DNA of 64,000 nt from Leptospira mtsangambouensis (GTDB lineage: Bacteria > Spirochaetota > Leptospiria > Leptospirales > Leptospiraceae), in contig NZ_RQHK01000017.1 in NCBI RefSeq assembly GCF_004770475.1, positions 186,001-250,000 of the forward strand, written 5' to 3'. Position 1 is the stretch's first letter. Every line of letters begins with the position of its first letter. Position numbers and translations under genes: made by a program. The notes under the pieces are model-generated. The model did no database searches and had not been told where the DNA came from. It worked only from the letters and a program-made list of their open reading frames with translations. Positions 44,041 to 53,390 of this stretch are shown here, in pieces.

Positions 44041-46406
44041 GAGAACTTGCAATCACCATACTTTCTTCTCTTTTGTTTTTTTTGATTCTCCTTTTTTCAT
44101 TTATTGGGTTTCAGAATAACGCAAAAAGACTTCCTTTTTTTCATTATCCATCCGGCCTCATTGTCAATATTGGGGAAGGGAACCGTGCCCACTGGGGAAA
44201 CTCTGTGCTCCAAGAAGATTTGGAAAAATTTGAGTCCATTACTGATTTTTCAAATATTGATTCCTTTCCCTTGCATATCAAAGACCATAAAGGTGAAATT
44301 TACGTAGAAAATTTCAAACTAACAACACTTCGCAAAACAGATGTTCTGGGAGTCTTTTTCTCAGATTTATTTTTGGCATTTTTTAGTTTAGCGATCGCCG
44401 TTTATTTTTATTATTCCACAAGAGATGCTTTGATCTTTGGTTTTTTCTTTAATTTTGGACTTATTATTCTTTCCAATGTTTTTGTATTAACATTTAATAA
44501 TTCAATTTTCCTATTTGTGTTAACTTTATATTTAGGAAGTTTTTTACAATACCATTTGATCTATAGGCTTCGCGGAAAAGAGATCAATTCAAAATGGCTT
44601 TTGCCTCAAGTGTTGATTTCTTTTATTATGGCTATGATCGCATCACAAGAAAAATACGATATGTTGCTTATCGAAAGAGTGGTTTTAGTTGCTCATGCTA
44701 TCACTGTTTTATTTGGCTCAATCAATATTTTTGCAAATGTTTACGATATCATCAAATCAAAACCACAAGAAGAAGCTCTGATCAAAAGAATTGTTTTGGT
44801 TTTTTCGATTTTTCTTTATGTGGCTCTTCCGATCAGTATTCTTTTTTTTGATGGGTACCCTTGGTTTTTTGTTCACAGATCTCTTTTTATCATCACCTAT
44901 CTTTTGTTTATTCTTTCTTTCTTTTACGGGACGTATCGTTATACCTTTGTCCCTTCATTGGTAATTTTTACTCCCAGTATTGTCACTTTGATCCTAGTTT
45001 CTATCATTTTAGGAACATATATTGGTTCTATATTTATTTTGGATTATGTTCTTCCCATTCGATATCTAAAAGATCGATGGGTATTCAACCTCATTTATCT
45101 TTTTTTGGTGACTGCCTATTTGATTCCACTCAAACTTCGAGTAAAAGAATTATTTGATTATTGGTTTTTTGAACAAAATCCAAAACTCAGCGAAGGGATT
45201 AATAAAATCACCGCACTATTATCTTCTCCACTTTCCATGCGAAAAACTATCCTCACCATCAATCGAACAGTAAAAGAAACTGTGAACGTTTCTAATATCA
45301 TAATCTTGATTCCTGGTGACCAATTCGCAAGTACCGATTTAAAAAATATAAATTTCGTTCGAATTTCGCCTCAATCCGAAATATGGAATTATTTCAAAAG
45401 TACAGATCGAGTCACTGTTACTTCCCATCTCGAATATGGAATTGGATTACGTGAAACCTTGTATAACTTTTTAAAAGGATTAAATGTTCAATTAGCATTT
45501 CCAGCTTACGATTCTTCTTCTAACAAAAAGAACATCCAAGCAATGATTCTCATTGGAGAAAAATTAGATAAAAAGTATTTTTCAATTGGAGAACTTAAAT
45601 TCATCAATGAAGTCGTAAAAATCTCAGGAATGTTACTCGAAAACTATAGTTTGTTAGAGGATGAGATTCAAAAGCGTAAAATTGTCAGAGACATTCAAAC
45701 TGCGTCCATCGTTGACAACACACTTCGACTTATTTTGCCAAGCGAGGTCAAAGGGATTGATTATGGTTATATTTCCAAACCAGCTGTAGGAATTTCTGGA
45801 GACTATTTAGACATCATCCCTGTATCGCAAACAAAAATGATCGTTTTGTTAGGTGACGTTGCAGGACATGGACTCGGCACAGGTTTTTTAGTTAGTGCCA
45901 TCAAAGGTATTGTGAGAGAACAACTCAGAAATGGAACTTCTTTAGAAGGACTATTTCGTGAAATCAATTCGTTTTTTCGAGCACGTTATAAAGGAAATGA
46001 GTTTATGACTCTCCTCGGTGGAATTTTTGATTCTAAGGAAAATATATTTAAATATGTAAATGCAGGTCACCTTTCGTTAATCGAAATGCGAGCTGATGGA
46101 CAAATTAAATTGCACTCCAAAACTCAAAGGGTATTAGGAATTTTAGAAACCGATTATCATGCCCAAGAACTCAAATTACTTCCCGGAACAAAACTTTTCC
46201 TTTATTCGGATGGAATCACAGAAGCCTTCAGCGAAAGAGACGAAATTTTTGGTGAAGAGACTTTAATTGAATTTTTGCATTTCAATGCACAAAAAACCGT
46301 AAAAGAAATTCCGACATTATTGGATGCCAAGATGACAAATTTTCGTGGGAACCGCGAACAATCGGATGATATTACATTTATTGGTCTTTCTTTTACGCCC
46401 AACTAG
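44037..46406 (+). CDS. multi-span membrane SpoIIE-type protein phosphatase
   Basis: 789 residues. A first helix (about 5-25) and short outside domain are followed by about eight helices (roughly 105-370), then a GAF-like region (about 385-540), a coiled coil and a PP2C/SpoIIE domain (about 570-789). The catalytic acids are present: ISGDYLD, LGDVAGHGLGTGF, NAGHLSL, YSDGITEAF and SDDITFIGL. It should dephosphorylate a phospho-Ser anti-sigma antagonist or similar protein in response to a membrane signal. It overlaps the pseudophosphatase gene by 4 bases, which suggests that they form a complex. Confidence 0.87.
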   Translation: MRELAITILSSLLFFLILLFSFIGFQNNAKRLPFFHYPSGLIVNIGEGNRAHWGNSVLQEDLEKFESITDFSNIDSFPLHIKDHKGEIYVENFKLTTLRKTDVLGVFFSDLFLAFFSLAIAVYFYYSTRDALIFGFFFNFGLIILSNVFVLTFNNSIFLFVLTLYLGSFLQYHLIYRLRGKEINSKWLLPQVLISFIMAMIASQEKYDMLLIERVVLVAHAITVLFGSINIFANVYDIIKSKPQEEALIKRIVLVFSIFLYVALPISILFFDGYPWFFVHRSLFIITYLLFILSFFYGTYRYTFVPSLVIFTPSIVTLILVSIILGTYIGSIFILDYVLPIRYLKDRWVFNLIYLFLVTAYLIPLKLRVKELFDYWFFEQNPKLSEGINKITALLSSPLSMRKTILTINRTVKETVNVSNIIILIPGDQFASTDLKNINFVRISPQSEIWNYFKSTDRVTVTSHLEYGIGLRETLYNFLKGLNVQLAFPAYDSSSNKKNIQAMILIGEKLDKKYFSIGELKFINEVVKISGMLLENYSLLEDEIQKRKIVRDIQTASIVDNTLRLILPSEVKGIDYGYISKPAVGISGDYLDIIPVSQTKMIVLLGDVAGHGLGTGFLVSAIKGIVREQLRNGTSLEGLFREINSFFRARYKGNEFMTLLGGIFDSKENIFKYVNAGHLSLIEMRADGQIKLHSKTQRVLGILETDYHAQELKLLPGTKLFLYSDGITEAFSERDEIFGEETLIEFLHFNAQKTVKEIPTLLDAKMTNFRGNREQSDDITFIGLSFTPN

Positions 46407-46421
46407 CCGATATTTAAATCG

Positions 46422-47303
46422 ATGATGGCAGAAAAACCGGTTAAGTTTGTCATTTTTCTTTCTTTGATTTTGAGTTTAGTCGCGTTTTGGGACCACCAAT
46501 TCACATCTTACCTCAAAGAATTTGTCGTACTCATTCATGAAATTTGTCATGCCACGGCAGCTTTATTTAGCGGTGGAGTTGTCAAAGGAATCGCCCTCCA
46601 TGGAAATGAAGGTGGGGAAACAATTGCAGTGCCTGCTTCCTTTCGTGGTTCTTTTATCCTCGTTGTTTCTGCCGGCTACATCGGTTCCTCACTTGTCGGT
46701 GCCTTTTTGCTGCGTTTGGGTTTTCAAGGACGCCATGCTCGCCAAACAATGATTTTGTTAGGTTTGTTTTTGATTTCTGTTAGCGTATTATATTCCAAAT
46801 TAGGAGAACTTGCTTACCTCACAGGAATCTTTTGGGGAGTAGGAATTCTTGTCACAGGGATGTTAGGTGAAACAATTTCCATCCTATCCTTAGTTTTTTT
46901 AGGTACAAGTATCTCCCTATATTCTTTGTATGATCTCTCTGACTTTGCAGAAAGACTGACAGAAACAGATGCGGGAATCCTTGCTTTCTGGATGGCCGGT
47001 CTTGGCCCCGAAGATCTGCAAAATGAAGAAGTCCCTACCGTAGTTGTGGTGCTTGGTTATATGATCGCCACCCTTTGGTCTCTTCTTAGCATCGGGATCA
47101 TATTTATGTCCCTCCGAAGTTCTCTCAGCCATGAAGAATCGCATGATTTTCCACCAATGGAAGAAAGTTTTGAACGTTTCCCGGGAGATCTTTCTCCAGA
47201 AGCAAAACTCTGGTTGGAAAAACGGGGTGTCGATCCGGAAAGTGGAATCGTTTTGCCCCCCAATTTGTTCCAAGACTTCCCTCCCAAAGACAACAGTCCC
47301 TAG
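46422..47303 (+). CDS. M50-family-like membrane metallopeptidase
   Basis: 293 residues. The first helix is followed by VLIHEICHATAALFSGG, a HExxH zinc motif inside a hydrophobic segment as in M50 site-2 proteases. SAGYIGSSLVGAFLLRLG matches the second block of the M50B-like group. About six helices in all, then a soluble C-terminal tail. The family cuts membrane proteins within the bilayer; M50B-like members are less well studied. It starts 15 bases after the SpoIIE phosphatase. Two adjacent ATGs (46422, 46425) are equivalent starts. Confidence 0.82.
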   Translation: MMAEKPVKFVIFLSLILSLVAFWDHQFTSYLKEFVVLIHEICHATAALFSGGVVKGIALHGNEGGETIAVPASFRGSFILVVSAGYIGSSLVGAFLLRLGFQGRHARQTMILLGLFLISVSVLYSKLGELAYLTGIFWGVGILVTGMLGETISILSLVFLGTSISLYSLYDLSDFAERLTETDAGILAFWMAGLGPEDLQNEEVPTVVVVLGYMIATLWSLLSIGIIFMSLRSSLSHEESHDFPPMEESFERFPGDLSPEAKLWLEKRGVDPESGIVLPPNLFQDFPPKDNSP

Positions 47304-47360
47304 GCCTTCACGCAAATTTTCATTTGCCGAGGACACAGACTTCATAAATATAGAATCTCA

Positions 47361-48293
47361 ATGGCAAAAAGAATCCTTATCACAGGTGGAGCCGGATTCA
47401 TCGGTTCCCATCTTGCAGAAACACTTCTGAATGAAGGGAACCAAATCATCGTGTTGGACAATTTCCATACCGGACGAAAGGAAAATCTAACACACCTTTT
47501 GGCAAATCCGAATTTTGAGTTAATCCGCCATGATATCACGGACCCCATCAAGTTAGAAGTAGACGAGATCTACAATATGGCTTGTCCTGCTTCTCCCGTA
47601 CATTACCAAAGTAATCCGATCAAAACCATCAAAACAAATGTTTTAGGTATGATGAATATGCTTGGTCTTGCCAAACGAGTGAAAGCAAGGATCTTACAAG
47701 CCAGTACATCCGAAGTCTATGGAAATCCACTCGAACACCCTCAAACCGAATCCTATTGGGGAAATGTAAATACCATTGGAATCCGAAGTTGTTATGATGA
47801 AGGAAAACGTGTGGCAGAAACATTATGTTTTGATTACCACCGACAACATGGAGTAGACATTCGGGTGATCCGAATTTTTAATACCTATGGCCCAAGAATG
47901 ATCCCAGATGATGGTCGTGTAGTGAGCAACTTCATTGTACAAGCGTTACGTGGCGAAGATATTACTATTTACGGTGATGGAAGCCAAACTCGTTCGTTTT
48001 GTTACGTGGATGATTTAGTTCGCGGAATCATTAAAATGATGAACACGGAAAATTTCATTGGACCAGTGAACTTAGGGAACGAAGGGGAATTTACTGTAAA
48101 GGAACTAGCAGAGCTAGTTATCAAAGAGACTGGAAGTAAATCAAAAATCATTTATCTTCCGCTCCCTCAAGATGATCCAACCAGAAGAAAACCAAACTTA
48201 AGTTTAGCGAAAGAAAAATTGAATTATTCAACAACCGTCCCTTTAGTGGAAGGCGTAAAAAAAACCATCGAATATTTTAGCAAAAGAGTATAA
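47361..48293 (+). CDS. UDP-glucuronate decarboxylase (UDP-xylose synthase) family protein
   Basis: 310 residues of the extended SDR family. NAD binds at [14 protein letters not shown]. The UXS signature is clear: [29 protein letters not shown], the catalytic YDEGKR (Tyr-x3-Lys) and IFNTYGPRM, then [14 protein letters not shown]. It converts UDP-glucuronate to UDP-xylose for surface polysaccharide. Its length is that of the bacterial soluble form. It follows the M50 gene by 57 bases, and pntAA starts 1 base after its stop. Confidence 0.92.
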   Translation: MAKRILITGGAGFIGSHLAETLLNEGNQIIVLDNFHTGRKENLTHLLANPNFELIRHDITDPIKLEVDEIYNMACPASPVHYQSNPIKTIKTNVLGMMNMLGLAKRVKARILQASTSEVYGNPLEHPQTESYWGNVNTIGIRSCYDEGKRVAETLCFDYHRQHGVDIRVIRIFNTYGPRMIPDDGRVVSNFIVQALRGEDITIYGDGSQTRSFCYVDDLVRGIIKMMNTENFIGPVNLGNEGEFTVKELAELVIKETGSKSKIIYLPLPQDDPTRRKPNLSLAKEKLNYSTTVPLVEGVKKTIEYFSKRV

Positions 48294-48294
48294 A

Positions 48295-49422
48295 ATGAAA
48301 ATAGGCGTAATCAAAGAACCATCTTATGAAAACCGAGTGGCAATCACTCCGGATGTAGTTGACCCACTTAAAAAGTTAGGTTTCAGTGTTTCCGTTGAAA
48401 CAACTGCAGGGGACAATGCTTTTTTCTCCGACCAAGATTATAAAGATGTTGGTGCAACTGTAGAATCAAGAGATACAATCCTATCTGGGTCAGACATTGT
48501 TGTTTCAATCCATACATTGGATGAGGCCAGTGCAAAAAAGATTGGAAAAGATAAAATCTATATTGCAACACTCTCTCCACTTGCTTTCCCTAAAAAAGTA
48601 AAAGAAATCGCAAACGCTTCTTTTAAAATTTTCTCGATGGACACAATCCCAAGAATCACTCGGGCACAGTCTATGGATGTACTCAGTAGTCAGGCAACAG
48701 TATCTGGTTACAAAGCAGTTTTACTTGCTGCTTCCAACTATAGCCGTTTTTTCCCAATGTTAACGACTGCTGCAGGAACCATCACTCCCGCAAGAGTACT
48801 AATCCTCGGAGCAGGTGTTGCAGGACTCCAAGCCATTGCTACGTCTCGCCGACTTGGAGCAGTGGTGGATGTATTTGATACAAGACCAGAAGTGAAAGAA
48901 CAGTGTATGTCACTTGGTGCAAAATTTGTGGAAGTAGAAGGAGCAGCCGATGCTTCGAATACTGGTGGTTATGCGGTGGAACAATCAGAAGATTACCAAC
49001 GTCGCCAAAAAGAAGCCATTGCCAAGTATGCTGAAAAAGCTGACATTATCATCACAACAGCACTCATTCCAGGAAGAAAAGCTCCTCTACTCATTACAAA
49101 AGATATGGTAGATAAAATGAGACAAGGTTCTGTGATTGTCGACTTAGCAGCTGTAAATGGTGGTAACTGTGAAGTAACTGAAAACGATAAAACGATTGTT
49201 TACAAAGGCATTACTGTTATTGGAAATTCCAACCTTCAAAGTACACAACCAATGGACGCAAGTAAAATGTATGCGAAGAACATTGTGAACTTCCTAAAAC
49301 TTTTTGTGAATAAAGAAAAACAATTCAACATCAATCTAGAAGACGAAATCATCAACGCATGTATGATTGCTGAAAATGGAGTGATCCGTCACAAACCGAC
49401 ACTTGCACTTCTCGGAGAATAA
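48295..49422 (+). CDS. pntAA: NAD(P) transhydrogenase subunit alpha part 1 (PntAA)
   Basis: 375 residues of the soluble NAD(H)-binding subunit of proton-translocating transhydrogenase. It begins IGVIKEPSYENRVAITPDVV, has the nucleotide site ILGAGVAGLQAIATSRRLGA and the conserved VFDTRPEVKEQ and ALIPGRKAPLL. Subunit PntAB (membrane part of alpha) and PntB are normally the next genes, yet the next gene here is on the other strand. They must be elsewhere or absent. Alanine dehydrogenase is related but lacks the RPEVKEQ-type block. The gene ends at a 12-bp hairpin. Confidence 0.9.
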   Translation: MKIGVIKEPSYENRVAITPDVVDPLKKLGFSVSVETTAGDNAFFSDQDYKDVGATVESRDTILSGSDIVVSIHTLDEASAKKIGKDKIYIATLSPLAFPKKVKEIANASFKIFSMDTIPRITRAQSMDVLSSQATVSGYKAVLLAASNYSRFFPMLTTAAGTITPARVLILGAGVAGLQAIATSRRLGAVVDVFDTRPEVKEQCMSLGAKFVEVEGAADASNTGGYAVEQSEDYQRRQKEAIAKYAEKADIIITTALIPGRKAPLLITKDMVDKMRQGSVIVDLAAVNGGNCEVTENDKTIVYKGITVIGNSNLQSTQPMDASKMYAKNIVNFLKLFVNKEKQFNINLEDEIINACMIAENGVIRHKPTLALLGE

Positions 49423-49443
49423 CTCCGAGATTTGAGATTGACA

Positions 49444-49486
49444 GGAAAGATTAGACTTTTACTTTTTTTAGAATTCTAATCTTTCC
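49444..49486. terminator. bidirectional hairpin between convergent genes
   Basis: GGAAAGATTAGA (49444-49455) and TCTAATCTTTCC (49475-49486) are perfect complements with a 19-base loop that carries the T-run. The element lies 22 bases after the pntAA stop and 2 bases beyond the stop of the facing acyltransferase, so it can serve both transcripts. There is no U-tract after the stem on either strand. Confidence 0.6.
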
Positions 49487-49487
49487 A

Positions 49488-50396
49488 TTACTGGTTGTTT
49501 TCGATGGCTTGCGGTTGGGTTCTCCAACGACGGTGCACCCAAAAGTACTGCTCCGGAAACAACTTCACTTCTTCTTCCAGAGTTTTTGTCCAAAGTTCGG
49601 TATAATGCCGAATCACATCGTCTTTGGAAGGGTAGAGTTTTTTATCAACAAAACCCAAATCCTTAACTCGAACAATTACCTTTCCACCTTCACCAGCTAA
49701 CACAGAATAGTACAACATTTTTGCACCAGTTAAATAAGCCATCAGTGCGGGACCAACAAAAGTAGAAGCTTGTCTGTTCATAAAAGGAACAAAGATTCCT
49801 GCCTTACCAGCATTTTGGTCAGCCCCAAAGCCGATCCAATATCCTTGTTTGAGAAGTTTGATCACTTGTGTCGATTCTTGCACTGGGACAAGGACTACCC
49901 CATTTTTAGAACGCATTCGACGAAGTAACTGGTCAACAAAGGGATTTCTAACTTTTTTGTAAATTCCCCCGCCCTTCATTCTGATTCCTAAAAACTGAAC
50001 TAAAATTTCCCAAGTACCAAAGTGACCTGAAATCAAAATCACTCCTACACCTTGTTTTTTAGTTTCTTCTTCAATTTGTAAACTTTCAGAATCGATAACT
50101 AAGTTTTCATTCAACCACTTTCTTGTCATCCGAGGTGCCCAAAGTGTATGTGCAAGAAGGATACCCAAATGACGATAATGAGCCTTTACTAAATTTTGGA
50201 TTTGTTCTTCTGTATAAGCAGGAAAAGCAAAACGAATGTTATCAGCAGCAACCTTTCTATGTTTTTTATCAAGAGGATAAATAAGTTTGGTTAAAAAAAT
50301 TCCATACGCCAAACACCATTTATACGGAAGAACCTTAAATGGAAAATAAAACAAATAAACAATTAAAAACGAAACGAAATATCCAATATGTTTCAT
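49488..50396 (-). CDS. LpxL/HtrB-type lysophospholipid (lipid A) acyltransferase
   Basis: 302 residues from the ATG at 50396 ([10 protein letters not shown]), which overlaps the upstream stop by 4 bases; a longer frame to 50471 runs over the PAP2 gene. One N-terminal membrane helix. The family motifs are visible: catalytic His in [10 protein letters not shown] (HxxxxE type), [22 protein letters not shown] and [11 protein letters not shown]. The C-terminal [10 protein letters not shown] is the usual end of LpxL/LpxM proteins. It adds a secondary acyl chain to lipid A. It is the last gene of the minus-strand hisS cluster. Confidence 0.9.
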   Translation of the reverse strand: MKHIGYFVSFLIVYLFYFPFKVLPYKWCLAYGIFLTKLIYPLDKKHRKVAADNIRFAFPAYTEEQIQNLVKAHYRHLGILLAHTLWAPRMTRKWLNENLVIDSESLQIEEETKKQGVGVILISGHFGTWEILVQFLGIRMKGGGIYKKVRNPFVDQLLRRMRSKNGVVLVPVQESTQVIKLLKQGYWIGFGADQNAGKAGIFVPFMNRQASTFVGPALMAYLTGAKMLYYSVLAGEGGKVIVRVKDLGFVDKKLYPSKDDVIRHYTELWTKTLEEEVKLFPEQYFWVHRRWRTQPQAIENNQ

Positions 50397-50926
50397 AAAG
50401 TTACAAAATAAGGCCAAAGATAATAGTGAACTAAAACTGCCAAGAGTCCAATTCCAAAACCAATGATCCACCCTCCCACGATATCACTCACAAAATGATG
50501 TAGGGTTAAAAGTCTACCTACACCAGCAAACAAACTGAAGAAAAAGAAATACGGGGTTTCGTGAAATGCAAAAACCAATATAGTCGAGACCACAATGGAA
50601 TTGGCACTATGGGCCGAAGGAAAAGAATGTTTCATATCTGGATTGGAATCCACTTTTCCCATAACACTGACTAGGGGACGTTTTCTTGCAAAATATTTTT
50701 TTAAAACAAGAACCAAACGATCTGTTAGATAGGTAAACACTAATACAAATGGTAAACTGATATACGTTGGTTTGTATAGTTCACTTAAAAACATAAGTGG
50801 CAACAAAACAAGAGCAAACATTTCCCCACGATTGACACGAGACAATATCCAACTCATACGTGGATGGTGGAGATTTTTTTGAATCCAAGTCGAAAATTTT
50901 AAATCAATGGCAGAAATCAAATTCAT
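50393..50926 (-). CDS. PAP2 family phosphatase
   Basis: 177 residues with about five helices. The motifs are KYFARKRPL (KxxxxxxRP type), SFPSAHSAN (PSxH) and [11 protein letters not shown] (second His with Asp), so it should be active on lipid phosphates. It is much shorter than the PAP2 protein at 14807-15829. Overlaps of 4 bases with hisS upstream and with the acyltransferase downstream make it part of one operon. The pairing with an LpxL-type enzyme suggests a role in lipid A or carrier-lipid phosphates. Confidence 0.87.
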   Translation of the reverse strand: MNLISAIDLKFSTWIQKNLHHPRMSWILSRVNRGEMFALVLLPLMFLSELYKPTYISLPFVLVFTYLTDRLVLVLKKYFARKRPLVSVMGKVDSNPDMKHSFPSAHSANSIVVSTILVFAFHETPYFFFFSLFAGVGRLLTLHHFVSDIVGGWIIGFGIGLLAVLVHYYLWPYFVTL

Positions 50927-52236
50927 TTAGAAAGCTCTTCTTTTATCTTTTGAAGTGCTTCAGAAAAAGAAGATGTCCATTGGTTTCTTGTGGCCATATC
51001 TTTTAAAGTGACTGTGCCTGCTTTGATTTCGTCTTCGCCTCGAAGTAAAATCCAACGGTATCCTTTTTTTTCAGCATACGAAAGTTGTTTTCCCATTTTT
51101 TGAGAAAGCAAAGACACTTCGACAGCAATCTTTTCTTTTCGAAGTTCCCGTGCAAAGTTTTGATTTTCTGCAAAAGAAGATTCATCTAAAAGAGGAATGT
51201 AAACAGTGGAGTCATTAGCAAAATCAGGTAACAAATCATGTGCAGTTAAAAAATTCTGAAGAGTTACATCACCCAAACCAAATCCTATACCCGACAGCTC
51301 TTCATTAGAAAACAATCCAATTAAGTTGTCATATCTTCCACCACCGTATAGCGAACGTTTGTTCTGTGGAGATGTATCAAAAATTTCAAAAATAAAACCC
51401 GTATAATAATCAAAACCTCTTACCACCGAAGGATCAAAATATACAATATCATCTAATCCAATGGTTTTTAAGTCCTCAAATAAAGTTTGAATTGTGTTTC
51501 TTGTTTCTTCTTTGATTCCCGGAATTTGATCAAGCGTTTCAGTAGTGGCAGCAAGAAACAAATTTATCTTTGAAACTGCTGTTGGATCATTCGGAATTGT
51601 TTTCGAAACAAGAGCTACGTATTCCTCTTCCGTAATTTTATTTTTTTTATCTAAAATTTTGGAAACTTCATGAGCCTGGTTTGGACTCACTTTCAAACCG
51701 TCTAACAAAAATTCATCGAGGAGTGATCTATGGGAAATTGTTACTTTAAAACTATTTCTTTTGGCCCCAAACGCAAAAAGGATATCACATGCTAAGGATA
51801 AAATTTCTAATTCAGCCCTTTGGCTTGTCACGCCAAACATGTCCACATTTAATTGCCAATGTTCCCTGAGGCGACCATGGCCTGGTTGTTCGTATCTCCA
51901 TAAATTTGGAATAGAAAACCAGCGAATGGGACGAGGAAGGTCTCTTAGTTTTTTTGCCACCATTCTCGCAACAGTCGGTGTCATTTCAGGTCGGATCGCA
52001 ACCTCACGATCCCCCTTATCAACAAAATTATAAATCTGTTTTCCTACAATTTCTTCCCCGGTTTTGGCTCTATACAAATCCAAAGATTCCACCATGGGGC
52101 CATCATATTCTTCATAACCGTAGGATTTGGCGACATCTTTCATCACCGAAAATAAATAGTTTCGAAGGCGCATATCCTCAGGATAAAAATCCCGAGTGCC
52201 CTTATAGTTTTCTGTTGTTAGTTTTTGTTCTTTCAA
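50923..52236 (-). CDS. hisS: histidyl-tRNA synthetase
   Basis: 437 residues, class II synthetase. Motif 1 is in KGTRDFYPEDMRLRNYLF; motif 2 is around FSIPNLWRYEQPGHGRLREH; the histidine-specific loops are VVRGFDYYTGFIFEIF and SLYGGGRYDNL. A C-terminal anticodon-binding domain spans about residues 340-430. It charges tRNA-His in the cytoplasm. An upstream gap of 27 bases separates it from the PilZ-like gene, so it is probably read from a shared transcript. Length and motifs are normal. Confidence 0.97.
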   Translation of the reverse strand: MKEQKLTTENYKGTRDFYPEDMRLRNYLFSVMKDVAKSYGYEEYDGPMVESLDLYRAKTGEEIVGKQIYNFVDKGDREVAIRPEMTPTVARMVAKKLRDLPRPIRWFSIPNLWRYEQPGHGRLREHWQLNVDMFGVTSQRAELEILSLACDILFAFGAKRNSFKVTISHRSLLDEFLLDGLKVSPNQAHEVSKILDKKNKITEEEYVALVSKTIPNDPTAVSKINLFLAATTETLDQIPGIKEETRNTIQTLFEDLKTIGLDDIVYFDPSVVRGFDYYTGFIFEIFDTSPQNKRSLYGGGRYDNLIGLFSNEELSGIGFGLGDVTLQNFLTAHDLLPDFANDSTVYIPLLDESSFAENQNFARELRKEKIAVEVSLLSQKMGKQLSYAEKKGYRWILLRGEDEIKAGTVTLKDMATRNQWTSSFSEALQKIKEELSK

Positions 52237-52263
52237 TTTTGGCCCCTATTGAACCTGCGAAGT

Positions 52264-53388
52264 TTAGCCAAAAAAATCAATGAGACTATGGTAAATCTCT
52301 TTGGCTTTTTTATCTCCGCTGACACCTGTGATCCGTCCACCCAATCGATAAAAATCATTCACCTCTTCTAAATGGCGTAACTCTAATGCCATTCGAATGG
52401 GTGCCTGCAATTTGAAATTGATATCCAGGGTAAATGTTGGTTTCACTTTCAGTGCTTTGATAATTTCCATATCATTAACTTCCAGGGCGACTCCACCTCT
52501 GGAAACGTTGAGTACGTTTTGTTTTACATCAAGAATATGGGTATTTGAGTCCATGATTCTTTCTTGAAACGTACGTTCAACCTCTTTAAACAAATCCAAA
52601 ACTTCACCAGGGATCCCTGGTCTTTCAGTTTCGAGGGAGAGATATGCAAAAAAATGCATATCTCTCATTTGTATAAATAGAGGATAATAAATAAAAGAAC
52701 CGATTTTTTTCTTTTTGTATTCTTGGACTTTGTCATCCAATAAAAATTCGTCTTCAAATGTTTTTTTAGGATCAAATACATCCGGAGAAGGAAATGATTC
52801 AAAAGTTTCCGTATCCAAAATAAAAATTGGTTTTTTATGTTCTTTCATCAAATCAATTTCATCACTATGAATTGATACAGAAAGAAAGACGACTTTTGAC
52901 TGCGGATAATTCTTTAGAACCGTTCGTTGAATGTCCGAAAGAATTACCTGAGAACTAACTCCAGTTAGTTTCGAAAAATCAATATTAGTTTTTGCAACTA
53001 AAAAGTTTGAAGCAACAACGTTCCCTCGAACCTTTTCATTTCTAGGATCTTGTCTTGTTGCATAGGTTTGTCTACGATCTATAATTTTACCAAGAAGTAA
53101 GTTATCTTTTTGGTTGATCAGTTCATAATCCACTTCGACGTGAAAACTAGGTGTTGCTTGAACTGTAAAAATTGTTTCGATGAGTTCTGGGATTGTCTCC
53201 AATTCCCAAATGTGCGCTCCATCAGGACGTTCTCCTTTGAAACGAACCCGGATGGGTGTGTCGTATCCTTTTAGAAACAATCCATTTCCACCCATCATTT
53301 GTTTGAAAAATTCAGGTAAAGTTTGCACCGCCTCTAACGGGAGGTATTCTCTATCTTGGTCGAAATGAATTTTTATACGGTTGATCAT
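52264..53388 (-). CDS. hypothetical protein with PilZ-like C-terminal domain
   Basis: 374 residues, soluble. The N-terminal part (about 1-115) is beta-rich; the middle (about 120-255) resembles the middle of the protein at 36622-37794; the C-terminal 100 residues hold VLNVSRGGVALEV, the NxSxxG motif of PilZ domains, and later RLGGRITGV. An RQTYATRQDPR segment near residue 105 could supply the RxxxR arginines. It may bind cyclic di-GMP. I suspect the Leptospira DUF1577 group, from memory only. It lies between the OmpA-like gene (2 bases) and hisS (27 bases) in one run. Confidence 0.65.
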   Translation of the reverse strand: MINRIKIHFDQDREYLPLEAVQTLPEFFKQMMGGNGLFLKGYDTPIRVRFKGERPDGAHIWELETIPELIETIFTVQATPSFHVEVDYELINQKDNLLLGKIIDRRQTYATRQDPRNEKVRGNVVASNFLVAKTNIDFSKLTGVSSQVILSDIQRTVLKNYPQSKVVFLSVSIHSDEIDLMKEHKKPIFILDTETFESFPSPDVFDPKKTFEDEFLLDDKVQEYKKKKIGSFIYYPLFIQMRDMHFFAYLSLETERPGIPGEVLDLFKEVERTFQERIMDSNTHILDVKQNVLNVSRGGVALEVNDMEIIKALKVKPTFTLDINFKLQAPIRMALELRHLEEVNDFYRLGGRITGVSGDKKAKEIYHSLIDFFG

Positions 53389-53390
53389 AG

